From positions 992,001 to 1,056,000 of the forward strand of contig NZ_CP133784.1 of the NCBI RefSeq assembly GCF_034353875.1: 64,000 nt of DNA, written 5' to 3'. A program made the translations under genes and the position numbers. This document shows positions 54,670 through 63,700 of the stretch, piece by piece. The stretch comes from Pseudomonas sp. MH9.2 (lineage in GTDB: Bacteria > Pseudomonadota > Gammaproteobacteria > Pseudomonadales > Pseudomonadaceae). The notes under the pieces are model-generated. The model worked only from the letters and a program-made list of their open reading frames with translations, was not told where the DNA came from and made no database searches. Positions within the stretch are counted from its first letter, which is position 1. Every line of letters starts with the position of its first letter.

Positions 54670-55829
54670 GCCCTGTCCTCTTTCATTCGTGTCGCAATCA
54701 TGACGGCTGCGGCGAGCGCCGCAAGACTGGCAATGCTGAAGGTCCAGCTCGGCCCCAATACATTCCAGCTATAACCAGAATACAACGCCCCCAAGGCACC
54801 TCCAGTGCCGGCGAGCGCGGCATACAGCGCCTGCCCTTGACCCTGCTGCCCGGGGCCGAAACTGCGCTGCACAAAATGGATAGCCGCCGCGTGAAAACTG
54901 CCGAACGTCGCGGCGTGCAGGATCTGGGCAAACAACAACACAGGCAAATGTTCGGCGAAATTGCCCAGCAGCAACCAACGTAACGCAGCCAGTAAAAAAC
55001 TCGCCATGAGCACATGGCGAAGGGTAAACCGCGTCAGAATCCGGCTCATCGACAAAAACATCAACACTTCGGCCACGACTCCCAAAGCCCAGAGTAGACC
55101 GATGAGGCCGCGACTGTAGCCCAAATGCTCCAGATGCAGGGTCAGGAAGGTGTAATAAGGGCCGTGGCTCAACTGCATCAATGCAACGCTGGCGTAAAAA
55201 GCCAGAACACCGGGACTGGCAAGCTGTTTAAGAAAGCCGCCACTGGCCAACCTGTGCGTCGACGGTGCGGGTTGCGCATTGGGCACCCACCAACTGCTGG
55301 CGACAATACCGGCCATGATCAACAGTAGCGCCTGCGGGTACACGTCCAGGCTGAACCACTCGAACAGCCGACCCAACGCCACCACCGTGAGGATGAAACC
55401 AATAGAACCCCACAGCCGGACCTGGCTGTAGCGGGCGGTCTGCCCCTGCAAATGGGCCAAGGTGATGACTTCGAACTGCGGCAATACGGCATGCCAAAAG
55501 AACGCATGCAACGCCATGACCATTGCCAGCCAGGCGTAGCTCTTGTCGAACAGGATCAAGGAAAACGTCAGCAGCGTACAGATCGCCCCAAAGCGCACAA
55601 TCGCCAGGCGGCGCCCGGTGTAATCTCCCAGCCAACCCCAGATATTGGGGGCGATGCAGCGCATCAGCATGGGGATGGCTACCAGTTCACCGATGCGTGC
55701 GCTGGAAAACCCCAGGTGATCAAAGTACAGCGCCAGAAACGGCGCTGTCGAACCCAGCAAAGCGAAGTAGAACAGATAGAAACTGGACAATCGCCAGTAA
55801 GGGATCTGACCTTCGGGAAGTGAAACCAC
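54666..55829 (-). CDS. MFS transporter (HcaT/phenylpropionate-type)
   Basis: This 387-residue MFS protein has 12 TM segments and the HcaT-like opening IPYWRLSSFYLFYFALLGS, with WGWLGDYTGRRLAIV in the TM2-TM3 loop. It starts at a GTG (55829). The position between aroC and mtnB is conserved in Pseudomonas, as I recall from the PA1681-PA1685 order of P. aeruginosa. The substrate is unknown; by context a methylthio-compound or aromatic acid are guesses. Confidence 0.82.
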   Translation of the reverse strand: MVSLPEGQIPYWRLSSFYLFYFALLGSTAPFLALYFDHLGFSSARIGELVAIPMLMRCIAPNIWGWLGDYTGRRLAIVRFGAICTLLTFSLILFDKSYAWLAMVMALHAFFWHAVLPQFEVITLAHLQGQTARYSQVRLWGSIGFILTVVALGRLFEWFSLDVYPQALLLIMAGIVASSWWVPNAQPAPSTHRLASGGFLKQLASPGVLAFYASVALMQLSHGPYYTFLTLHLEHLGYSRGLIGLLWALGVVAEVLMFLSMSRILTRFTLRHVLMASFLLAALRWLLLGNFAEHLPVLLFAQILHAATFGSFHAAAIHFVQRSFGPGQQGQGQALYAALAGTGGALGALYSGYSWNVLGPSWTFSIASLAALAAAVMIATRMKEDRA

Positions 55830-55866
55830 GGCTAAACCGCCGTGGCTGCATCACCGTCATCGAGCA

Positions 55867-56958
55867 TTACAGTTGCCCCAGAACAGGCGTCGACACCTGC
55901 ACATCGGCGTTCTGCCCGCGATTGCGCAGGAAATGATCCATCAACACGATGGCCATCATGGCCTCAGCGATAGGCGTGGCGCGGATACCGACGCAGGGGT
56001 CGTGACGACCTTTGGTAATGACGTCGACCGGGTTGCCATGGGCATCAATCGAAAGTCCTGGCGTGGTAATGCTTGAGGTCGGTTTAAGCGCCAGATGGAC
56101 GACGATTGGCTGCCCCGACGAAATCCCACCCAGAATGCCGCCAGAGTTGTTCGACAGGAAACCCTGCGGCGTCATTTCGTCGCGATGCTCGGTGCCGCGC
56201 TGGGCGACGCTGGCGAAACCGGCGCCAATCTCCACGCCCTTGACCGCATTGATACTCATCATCGCGTGGGCCAGTTCCGCGTCCAAACGGTCGAAAATCG
56301 GCTCGCCCAACCCAGGCTTAACGCCTTCGGCAACCACAGTAATTTTGGCGCCGACCGAATCCTGATCCCGACGCAACTGGTCCATGTAGGTCTCAAGCTC
56401 CGGCACTTTGTCCGGGTCCGGGCAGAAAAATGCGTTCTGATCCACCGACTCCCAGGTCTTGAACGGAATTTCAATCGGGCCCAACTGGCTCATGTAGCCG
56501 CGAATCCGAATGCCCTGGCTGGCCAGGTATTTCTTGGCGATGGCACCCGCCGCCACGCGCATCGCCGTTTCACGGGCCGAGCTGCGACCACCGCCGCGGT
56601 AATCGCGCACGCCGTACTTGTGGTGGTAGGTGTAATCGGCGTGCGCCGGGCGAAACAGGTCCTGAATTGCCGAGTAGTCCTTGGACTTCTGATCCGTATT
56701 GCGGATCAACAGGCCGATAGGGCAACCCGTGGTCTTTCCTTCGAACACACCAGAGAGGATTTCGACTTCATCGGCCTCCTGGCGCTGCGTGGTGTGGCGG
56801 CTCGTGCCGGGCTTGCGGCGATCCAGATCGAACTGCAAGTCTTCCAGCGAGAGCTCAAGCCCTGGCGGGCAGCCGTCAACGATAGCGACCAGTGCCGGGC
56901 CGTGGCTTTCGCCAGCAGTGGTAACAGTGAACAGCTTGCCGTAGGTATTGCCGGACAT
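55867..56958 (-). CDS. aroC: Chorismate synthase
   Basis: AroC makes chorismate from EPSP in the last step of the shikimate pathway using reduced FMN. It has 363 residues and the family blocks [20 protein letters not shown], then [40 protein letters not shown] and [18 protein letters not shown]. The ATG at 56958 gives the standard start (GGAG upstream). The open frame to 56994 is not used. Confidence 0.97.
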   Translation of the reverse strand: MSGNTYGKLFTVTTAGESHGPALVAIVDGCPPGLELSLEDLQFDLDRRKPGTSRHTTQRQEADEVEILSGVFEGKTTGCPIGLLIRNTDQKSKDYSAIQDLFRPAHADYTYHHKYGVRDYRGGGRSSARETAMRVAAGAIAKKYLASQGIRIRGYMSQLGPIEIPFKTWESVDQNAFFCPDPDKVPELETYMDQLRRDQDSVGAKITVVAEGVKPGLGEPIFDRLDAELAHAMMSINAVKGVEIGAGFASVAQRGTEHRDEMTPQGFLSNNSGGILGGISSGQPIVVHLALKPTSSITTPGLSIDAHGNPVDVITKGRHDPCVGIRATPIAEAMMAIVLMDHFLRNRGQNADVQVSTPVLGQL

Positions 56959-57132
56959 GCAGGACGCTCCGCGAAAATAAGCTAAAACAATCAAACGGTC
57001 TGTTTATCAATCAAAAACCGCAAGCACGCCAGTATACGCAGGCTGCCTGAGTAGTTCATCCTTCAAGCGTATTGCCGAACCTTATCCGCGTTGACGCGTC
57101 CAATCGGCACTTGAACAGATGATGGCCTACCG

Positions 57133-58110
57133 ATGTTACGAGTCACCACTTTAATTCGTGCTATTACCGTAACCCTGCCCCTGCTGACAGGCCTTGCCCA
57201 CGCAGCCACACCCAGCGTATTGCAACGTCCCATCAGCCTCGATACGGGAACCGGCGAGCTGTTTGGCACCTTATTGCTGCCCAGATCCGACGCCCCTGTC
57301 CCCGTGGTATTAATCATCGCTGGATCCGGCCCCACCGACCGTGATGGCAACAACACCGACGGCGGTCGTAACGACAGCATGAAGCTTCTGGCGAGAGTCC
57401 TCGCCAAACACAATATCGCCAGCGTGCGCTACGACAAGCGGGGCGTGGCCGCGAGCAAAGCGGCCACGCCCGATGAGCGCAACCTGAGCATCGAAGCCTA
57501 TGTCGCCGACGCAGCGGCCTGGGGAAAAATGCTCAAGACTGACCCACGCCTGGGACGCTTGATTCTCCTGGGGCATAGCGAAGGCGCCCTGGTCGCCGCC
57601 CTCGCCGCAGAGCAAGCTGGAGCTGCGGCAGTGATTTCCGTCGCAGGCACCGGGCGCCTGGTGGATCAAGTGTTGCGCGAACAATTGCAATACCGATTGC
57701 CCCCACCCTTGCTGCAACGTAGCGAACAGCTGATCGACTCGCTTAAGGCAGGCCACACCGATGACAACGTGCCACCCGCTCTCGATGTGGTATTCCGCCC
57801 GAGCGTGCAGCCGTATTTGATTTCGCTGCTCCGCCAGGACCCGGCCGCCGCCTTCGGAAAACTGCAGGTTCCGGCGCTGATCATTCAAGGTCGTAACGAC
57901 ATTCAGGTGGGGGTGGGTGATGCCGAGCTTCTCCATGCGGCCAAACCCGACGCGGAGCTGGCTCTGATCGACGGCATGAACCATGTCTTGCGTATTGTCC
58001 CCAATGACATTGGACGCCAGCTAGCGTCCTACAAAGACCCGCAGTTACCGCTCGCCAGTGAGCTTTCAACGCGAATCCTGCGTTTTATTGGCGCATTGCC
58101 CGCCGCGTAA
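57133..58110 (+). CDS. Exported alpha/beta hydrolase
   Basis: This 325-residue protein has a Sec signal peptide (LIRAITVTLPLLTGLAHAA), an oxyanion loop LIIAGSGPTDRDGNN, the nucleophile elbow LLGHSEGALVAAL (GHSEG), the acidic region LIIQGRNDIQVG, and the catalytic His in LIDGMNHVLR. It is probably a periplasmic serine hydrolase or esterase. It is divergent from aroC; the next gene on this strand is the coiled-coil protein. Confidence 0.88.
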   Translation: MLRVTTLIRAITVTLPLLTGLAHAATPSVLQRPISLDTGTGELFGTLLLPRSDAPVPVVLIIAGSGPTDRDGNNTDGGRNDSMKLLARVLAKHNIASVRYDKRGVAASKAATPDERNLSIEAYVADAAAWGKMLKTDPRLGRLILLGHSEGALVAALAAEQAGAAAVISVAGTGRLVDQVLREQLQYRLPPPLLQRSEQLIDSLKAGHTDDNVPPALDVVFRPSVQPYLISLLRQDPAAAFGKLQVPALIIQGRNDIQVGVGDAELLHAAKPDAELALIDGMNHVLRIVPNDIGRQLASYKDPQLPLASELSTRILRFIGALPAA

Positions 58111-58226
58111 TGCGCGCTGGCCTGTCCACAAACCGGCCAATGGCCTTCAGTCCTGAAAAAAACGGCCGATAGCGGATGGCTGGCACTGAGTTTGCTGCTT
58201 GGTGCCTGGGCCACAGGACTGCTGAT

Positions 58227-59030
58227 ATGACCGACACTCAAGCCACACCCGACGCTGAAGTTGAAGCCGAAAACGCAGCCGTTGCGCCGGATCCTGCGAG
58301 CTTGCCGTGGGCGGACGTTCAACCGGAACATTTTAAAATGCTGCGCCTGGCGCCACTGCCGACCGACCGGGCCACCGGCGGCCGCCCATTGCGCTTCGTG
58401 CAGTTCGGCCGCGCCGAGCGCAACGATAAAGAACACAGCCTGTTACGCATGGATATCCAATTGCCTGCGCAACGTGTGCGCAAAGAGCAGAACCACCTGG
58501 ACGTATGGGTCGATCACGCCACTCATCGGGTGCGCTTCAGCCCCGAAGCCGGGTTACAGATAGAACCGTGGAATCGTGGTCTCGGTCGCTTTCTGATGGC
58601 TCAGGGCATTCACTGGGCGCAAAAAAGATGGTCGCATTACCAGATCGACGAAAATGTGCTCGCCAGTAAAGACGCCCTTAACGAAGACACGCGCCTGCGC
58701 CGGGATAATTTTCTACGCACTCAGGGCTTCGAGATTACGTACGCCGACGCCCAGCACATGAAGGGCAGCGTCAAAGCGGTAAACGTCAGCGAACTGCTTA
58801 ACACCTGGAACAGCGAAAAGGTCCAGATGGTCGAGATTCTCGACGCGGGCAATATGCTCCAGCAAGCAGAACAGAACTTGCAGGAGCAAGACGTCAAGCT
58901 GCGCAAACAGGAGGAGTCCGTCACCCGATTCAAACGCGAAGACAGCAGCTTGCGCTTCACCATCGCTTGCCTGGTGGCGTTCGCGGTATTCCAGGCTGGG
59001 CTACTGATCTGGATCGCTACGCACCGTTAG
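58227..59030 (+). CDS. Hypothetical protein with coiled coil and C-terminal TM helix
   Basis: This 267-residue protein starts MTDTQATPDAEVEAENAAVA and has a central region of unknown fold (about 30-190). A coiled coil near 200-245 (AEQNLQEQDVKLRKQEESVT) and a C-terminal TM helix (LRFTIACLVAFAVFQAGLLI) suggest a membrane-anchored protein with its bulk in the cytoplasm. The ATG at 58227 follows AGGA; an in-frame extension to 58176 is unlikely. It matches the position of PA1679 in P. aeruginosa as I recall it. No function is known. Confidence 0.75.
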   Translation: MTDTQATPDAEVEAENAAVAPDPASLPWADVQPEHFKMLRLAPLPTDRATGGRPLRFVQFGRAERNDKEHSLLRMDIQLPAQRVRKEQNHLDVWVDHATHRVRFSPEAGLQIEPWNRGLGRFLMAQGIHWAQKRWSHYQIDENVLASKDALNEDTRLRRDNFLRTQGFEITYADAQHMKGSVKAVNVSELLNTWNSEKVQMVEILDAGNMLQQAEQNLQEQDVKLRKQEESVTRFKREDSSLRFTIACLVAFAVFQAGLLIWIATHR

Positions 59031-59134
59031 GTTTCCCTTGCGTTAGGAGGCCCCACCGAGTCTTCGCCGCCGCGCTGTCACACAGAAAACCAGGTTGTGA
59101 TTTGTGTGTTGTTATCGGTGGTGGTGCACCAGAT

Positions 59135-59230
59135 TGCGTAATTGCATGGACTTGACCACCCATTTGCATTGCCACTGATCAGTCAATTGCATTCGTGCTG
59201 ACCCACCGTTTGCATTCGACTTGACCAGCA
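59135..59230 (+). repeat. Left IS21-type end with four TTGCAT units
   Basis: Units starting TTGCAT lie near 59142, 59163, 59187 and 59211, each followed by a GACCA or GATCA-like core about 9-13 bases later. The end begins TGCGTAA. The same set, reverse complemented, closes the segment at 61493. Confidence 0.7.
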
Positions 59231-59432
59231 GGCGACGTAGTGACGACTGGCAGAGAACGGCCATTTTCTGCCGGTTGCGAAGGCAGAAATCGGCCAATTG
59301 CCGTTACTCGGAGTCGACATTCCACCTGAATAGAGCGTTGACCACGAACCTGAAGATCCCCACTCCTACGCGGCTTTCGTGCGGTTCCCTCGTTGGTGAT
59401 AAAGTCTCGCCAAATCTTAACGAGGGAACGAC

Positions 59433-59774
59433 ATGAAATTGTTCGTAGGAGCTTTGGCGGTGCTGATGTTGGCGGGATGTGCTGACTCTGGCCCAATAAA
59501 AGTTGGCCCAGACACCTACACGATTTCAACGCGCGTTCCTTTCGGTGGTCCTGCCTCCGCGAAAGGGCAAGCTTTGAAGGAGGCAAACGCGTTTTGTGTG
59601 TCCCAGGGAAGGGAAATCCTCCTCGACCATATGCAGGCGAGCGAATGCGCGCTACACGGAGGCTGTGGGGAAGCAGAGATATTTTTCTTTTGCCTAGCCT
59701 CGGGTGATCCGCAGCTGAAACGTCAAAAATACAGCCCCGACCCGACTCAGAAGATCGAAATTGATCAGCGGTAG
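59433..59774 (+). CDS. Small lipoprotein, 113 residues
   Basis: The protein has a lipoprotein signal with lipobox LMLAGC (Cys16) and then an exported part with five Cys (for example NAFCVSQ and ECALHGGCGEAEIFFFC) that may form disulfides. AGGGA lies about 5 bases before the ATG. A terminator follows at 59842. It lies inside the segment with IS21-type ends and is probably cargo. Similar Cys-containing lipoproteins of this size occur in mobile regions; the function is unknown. Confidence 0.8.
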   Translation: MKLFVGALAVLMLAGCADSGPIKVGPDTYTISTRVPFGGPASAKGQALKEANAFCVSQGREILLDHMQASECALHGGCGEAEIFFFCLASGDPQLKRQKYSPDPTQKIEIDQR

Positions 59775-59841
59775 ACAGCTCCTGTAGTAGGCTCGGTTGA
59801 GAGCCGCGGCAACCTAGTGTCTCGGAAATCCTGACACGAAA

Positions 59842-59870
59842 AAGCCCAGACTAGTGCTGGGCTTCGTTGT
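59842..59870 (+). terminator. Terminator of the small lipoprotein gene
   Basis: AAGCCCAG and CTGGGCTT form an 8-base stem with a 7-base loop, followed by a T-rich stretch (CGTTGTTT). Confidence 0.75.
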
Positions 59871-60094
59871 TTCTGGGGTTATGCGGCCAGGGTCGTCATC
59901 TCTTGCGCGATGCTTCCAGGTAGCGTGACGAATGACATCTTTCGATTACTGCCTGTCGCCACCCGCAGCAATGGGTCGCCTGCGGCCTCCCACGACGGCC
60001 AGAAGCGGCCTGTCGCAACAGATCGACAACCTGACTGACAATCTGTTGCAGTGATGGTCACGGGGAACGGGTCAAACCTTCGCCCCGCCCGTCG
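59871..60094. other. Non-coding stretch between the two lipoprotein genes
   Basis: Contains a short minus-strand frame (59879-60061) ending RKMSFVTLPGSIAQEMTTLA that could be the tail of a decayed gene, and GC-rich GGCAGAA-type repeat sequence like that near 59250 and 61100. No intact gene is supported. Confidence 0.4.
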
Positions 60095-60706
60095 CTACTC
60101 GCTTGGATATTCGACATAAGCGATGACCTTACCAAAGGGCGCACTGGCCATACCGATAGGCATGCTCAACGTTGGGTGCCCTGGTACCTGAGTATTGATC
60201 ACCGAAACTTGCTCTCCTGGGGCGGAGTTGTCGGCGGCAACCATCAACAAGTAGGCACCATCAGCCGGCGCAACGCCGGTCCAAACGATCGCCAGGGCGT
60301 TGGTACCGGTCAGGTTGTCAGCCACGACATTACCTTGCATATCGAGCACCAGCGCCTTGGGTTTCAGTGCGCTCTTTGCCAACCCCATGCACATGTTGTT
60401 GCACATCGAGATGACATTGATCTTGTAGCGTTGGCCCTTGCGTAACGAGAACTCGAACAGTCGATAGTTACTTTTTTCTGCACCTGAAGCGATACGGGGA
60501 TCCGTTGCGCTGATTTCCCAGCGGGTGGGAAACAGACCACGATTGACCGGCAACGGCACCGCCTGTGAGAGGCGGACCGCCTCCTGGAAAGAGTGAGCAA
60601 TGGGGGTACCGCTCGCCTGGACCTGGTCGGTGTACTGCTGCCCAGAATTGTTCGAACAGCCGACCAGCAGTAGAGCTGCCACCAAGGGAAGTGTGTATTT
60701 AAGCAT
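60095..60706 (-). CDS. Lipoprotein, 203 residues
   Basis: A lipoprotein signal (YTLPLVAALLLVGC, Cys17) precedes a soluble part rich in beta strands. Cysteines occur in ISMCNNMCMGLAKS. Later segments (GAYLLMVAADNSAPGEQVSV) resemble the pre-peptidase C-terminal-like fold found in exported proteins, but this is a weak impression. It is divergent in direction from the small lipoprotein gene and lies in the same IS21-ended segment. Function unknown. Confidence 0.8.
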   Translation of the reverse strand: MLKYTLPLVAALLLVGCSNNSGQQYTDQVQASGTPIAHSFQEAVRLSQAVPLPVNRGLFPTRWEISATDPRIASGAEKSNYRLFEFSLRKGQRYKINVISMCNNMCMGLAKSALKPKALVLDMQGNVVADNLTGTNALAIVWTGVAPADGAYLLMVAADNSAPGEQVSVINTQVPGHPTLSMPIGMASAPFGKVIAYVEYPSE

Positions 60707-61163
60707 CGCGAATCGTCCACGGAGTTCTGTTGAATTTGAATTCCGCGCTTTTATGTGAAATCTGCGAGAATTTGGTCAGCCAAACAATTTTGGTAAATAG
60801 ACCTCATTGCTTTCCCTGCTCGTCATCTTAGCTGAAGTGGCGCAGGCTAGCCTTCAAGCCTGGGCAATAGGCCATCATAATGGTTATTTTAGGCTTTTTC
60901 CAATGAATGGAGTCTGGCCTTGATCGAGAGAAGAGTACGGATGTTCTCTAGGGCTGGGGCTGTCATCGAGTAGCGATCAGGTGTAATTGGTGAGGAGCGC
61001 CTTGTATTTCCCGCTATAGATTACGCCATCCAGCGATGGCCTGGTCGGTCAGAACTGAATCGCCCCGGTTTCGTAGACACCCGAAGGCCGCTTGGGGTCG
61101 TTTTCAGCCGGTCACGACAGGCAGAAAACGACCCACTCCGGCCAGTCATGACAGGCAGAAGTC
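60707..61163. other. Non-coding region upstream of the lipoprotein gene
   Basis: Holds the lipoprotein promoter region and, near 61090-61160, two tandem GGCAGAA/CGACAGGCAG-type units (CGACAGGCAGAAAACGACC, then a related copy) that recur near 59250 and 59950. No coding frame is supported. Confidence 0.4.
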
Positions 61164-61347
61164 GGCCGATTCTGTTGAAAAAGTCGGCCTTAGTTTCCAT
61201 TGAAAAAAGTAAGCGCCTGAGATTGAAATCCAGAATTTTCGCGGAAGCATTCGGACTGAGATTTCACGTAGCAGCGTGCTAGAAGGAGCTTTCACCGATC
61301 AATTTTTCGGCAGTTTGAAAAAACCGACTTTTTCAACAGAATCGGCC
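61164..61347. repeat. 184-base element bounded by perfect 24-base inverted repeats
   Basis: The 24 bases 61164-61187 (GGCCGATTCTGTTGAAAAAG...) and 61324-61347 are exact inverted copies. The AT-rich interior has no gene. The shape is that of a MITE or the deleted relic of a small insertion sequence. It lies inside the IS21-ended segment, so it probably inserted into it or was carried with it. Confidence 0.75.
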
Positions 61348-61398
61348 GGTTGCAGTCCTTCAGTCCTTGACTGAAGCACTCCCCCTGAGTGGCACCCG

Positions 61399-61493
61399 CT
61401 GACACCCATCAACTGCAAAAACTGGTCAGCGCGAATGCAAACGACTGGTCAGTGGCGATGCAATTAGGTGGTCAAGTGGGATGCAATTACGCA
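61399..61493 (-). repeat. Right IS21-type end with four TTGCAT/TTGCAG units
   Basis: Read on the minus strand it starts TGCGTAATTGCATCCCAC and repeats TTGCAT/TTGCAG units with GACCA cores, matching the left end (59135-59230) unit for unit with some divergence. Confidence 0.7.
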
Positions 61494-61736
61494 TCAGATA
61501 AACCGCCTTCGCGAACAAGTTCGCTGCCTGGATTTTGTCTGAATTGACTGCCGAATTACGGCAAGGCCCCTTCTCCCGAAGGCTGGAGCAAGGGAAGTCC
61601 GAACCTAAGCGAGGATCCGTATAGGAGGGGCAAAGCGTTAATGAGATGGTCAGCCCAGCACGAGCCCCCGGTAAACCTAAACTTACCGGGGTTCTCACTT
61701 TCTCGAAGGCGCCGTATCACGCCCCCCTCATTACGA

Positions 61737-62645
61737 TCAAACCCGAGAAGCGAACAGCGCTTGATGTTCGCGGCATTGCTCGGCCGATAACATGAACACG
61801 CCATGCCCTCCCCGCTCAAACTCCAGCCAGGCGAAGTCGACTTCCGGGTACAGCGCCTCGACATGGATCTGGCTGTTGCCGACTTCGACGATCAGCAAGC
61901 CCTTCTCGGTCAAATGTTCCGCAGCCTGACTGAGCATGCGCCGCACTAGGTTCAGACCGTCATCGCCACAGGCCAGCGCCAACTCCGGCTCATGTTGATA
62001 TTCATCCGGCATGTCGGCGAAATCTTCGGCATCGACATAAGGCGGGTTGGAGACGATCAGGTCGAATCGCTGCCCCGGCAAACCGTCGAAACCATCACCC
62101 TGCACGGTGTAGACGCGCTCATCCACGCCGTGACGCTCGATGTTCTGATTCGCCACTTCCAGCGCTTCGAAAGAAAGGTCGGCCAACACCACTTCAGCGT
62201 TGGGGAACTCGAACGCACAGGCAATGCCGATACAACCGGAGCCCGTGCACAGGTCGAGAATGCGTGCTGGGTCTACTGGCAACCACGGCTCAAAACGTTT
62301 TTCGATCAGCTCGCCAATCGGTGAACGAGGGATCAGAACCCTTTCGTCCACGATGAACGACAGGCTACAGAACCACGCCTCCCCCAGCAGGTAAGCGGTT
62401 GGGATGCGCTCGTCAATGCGGCGTTTGAGCAAGCGTTGCAGATTAACCAGCTCGTCGTCTTCCAGACGGCAATCCAGGTAGCTGTCGGCAATTTCCCACG
62501 GCAGATGCACCGCGCCCAGCACCAACTGACGGGCTTCGTCCCAGGCATTGTCGGTGCCGTGACCAAAAAACAGATCTTCCCCATGGAAACGGCTGACGGC
62601 CCAACGGATATGGTCGCGCAGGGTGCGCAGGCGGGAAGTGATCAC
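61737..62645 (-). CDS. prmB: Ribosomal protein L3 N5-glutamine methyltransferase PrmB
   Basis: PrmB methylates a glutamine of ribosomal protein L3 using SAM. It has 302 residues from the GTG at 62645, with AAGGAG 10 bases upstream. The SAM-binding motif is [18 protein letters not shown] and the catalytic motif [11 protein letters not shown]-terminal helices ([20 protein letters not shown]) fit the family. A longer frame to 62690 is not supported. Confidence 0.93.
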   Translation of the reverse strand: MITSRLRTLRDHIRWAVSRFHGEDLFFGHGTDNAWDEARQLVLGAVHLPWEIADSYLDCRLEDDELVNLQRLLKRRIDERIPTAYLLGEAWFCSLSFIVDERVLIPRSPIGELIEKRFEPWLPVDPARILDLCTGSGCIGIACAFEFPNAEVVLADLSFEALEVANQNIERHGVDERVYTVQGDGFDGLPGQRFDLIVSNPPYVDAEDFADMPDEYQHEPELALACGDDGLNLVRRMLSQAAEHLTEKGLLIVEVGNSQIHVEALYPEVDFAWLEFERGGHGVFMLSAEQCREHQALFASRV

Positions 62646-62906
62646 GGGGGCATGCTCCTTGAAAAAACGACGGACGATTCTATCAGCCATGGTCTGAACA
62701 AACGATGCCCAAAAGATGATTGATCACCCCCTCGACAGCAGACAACCTGCGATGACTTCGTAGCCACGAAGCAGGCAAAATGACATGAATCGCAAACAGT
62801 CCGATGGCTTGCAGCCCAGTAACCACGCCACTTCCAATCGTTGCCATTCACAGAACCGCTCAGCCAGAGGACAATGTGACAAAAGCGCCACCGACAGGAG
62901 CCCCAG

Positions 62907-63497
62907 ATGTCCGACCCAAAAACGATGTTTCAACTCAGTGGCCGTGGTTACGCACCGGCTAATCTGAGCAATGCCAGCCTGATCATTATCGATGCGCAGA
63001 AGGAGTACGTCAGTGGTCCGCTGGCGCTGACAGGCATTGATGAGGCCGTGGCCAATATCTGCCAATTGGTGGACGCTGCCCGGGCAGCGGGTCGACCTAT
63101 CGTGCATGTGCGCCATCTTGGCACCGTGGGCGGTTTATTCGATCCGCAAGGTGAGCGCGGCAAGTTCCTTCCCCAGCTATTGCCTCAAGGCGAAGAGCCG
63201 GTCATCGAGAAGCTCCTGCCAAACGCATTCCACGGCACTGGCCTGCACGATCTGTTGCAACGCTTGGGGCCTCTGGACCTGATCGTGTGTGGCTTCATGA
63301 GCCATTCAAGCATCAGCACCACCGTACGCGCAGCCAAAGACTACGGTTATCGCTGCACGTTGGTGGACGACGCCTGCGCAACCCGAGACTTGCCCAGCAA
63401 GCAGGGCGTGATCAGCGCCAAGATAGTTCATCAGACCGAGATGGCGATCATGGCGGACAACTTCGCAACGCTTGCACTGACCCGGGATTTGATCTGA
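62907..63497 (+). CDS. Isochorismatase-family (cysteine-hydrolase-fold) protein without the usual Cys
   Basis: This 196-residue protein has the family Asp in LIIIDAQKEYVSGPL, a Lys in EKLLPNAFHGTGL, and the region VCGFMSHSSISTTVRAAKDY in which the nucleophile Cys is replaced by Ser. Some subgroups have this change, so it may be a non-hydrolytic or Ser-dependent member. It is divergent from prmB. The substrate is unknown. Confidence 0.85.
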   Translation: MSDPKTMFQLSGRGYAPANLSNASLIIIDAQKEYVSGPLALTGIDEAVANICQLVDAARAAGRPIVHVRHLGTVGGLFDPQGERGKFLPQLLPQGEEPVIEKLLPNAFHGTGLHDLLQRLGPLDLIVCGFMSHSSISTTVRAAKDYGYRCTLVDDACATRDLPSKQGVISAKIVHQTEMAIMADNFATLALTRDLI

Positions 63498-63700
63498 GTC
63501 AGGCTTGATCCATCAGGATGCTGACCCGGCCTCATCGCTTTGGCAGCTCCTGAAAAACGGCTGGGTTACCTCTGCCAAAGAGACGAATTGGATGTAACCG
63601 CCCATCCATTAATCATCCCCACAGCCCTTGATTTCCGCCAAAACGGGAACCACCAGGTTATATCCTGGTCAGAGCGCCGATACCCTGAGAGGAAATCGGA

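Larger units (their letters stand above)
59135..61493. mobile_element. Segment with IS21-type inverted multi-copy ends, no transposase
   Basis: The two ends read inward as TGCGTAATTGCAT followed by several copies of a TTGCAT-and-GACCA(C/G) unit. The 2,359-base span is close to the size of an IS21 element, and these multiple terminal repeats are a family hallmark. CAGAT occurs directly left of the left end (59130-59134) and one base beyond the right end (61495-61499), as for a target duplication. No istA or istB is present; the interior holds two lipoprotein genes and further repeats. It may be a non-autonomous element carrying cargo, or the result of two separate insertions. Confidence 0.55.

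Noticed and set aside
59879..60061. 60-codon minus-strand frame ending SIAQEMTTLA
   Set aside because: It could be the tail of an IS21 transposition gene, but I could not recognise the family, and most of the frame covers a repeat sequence.
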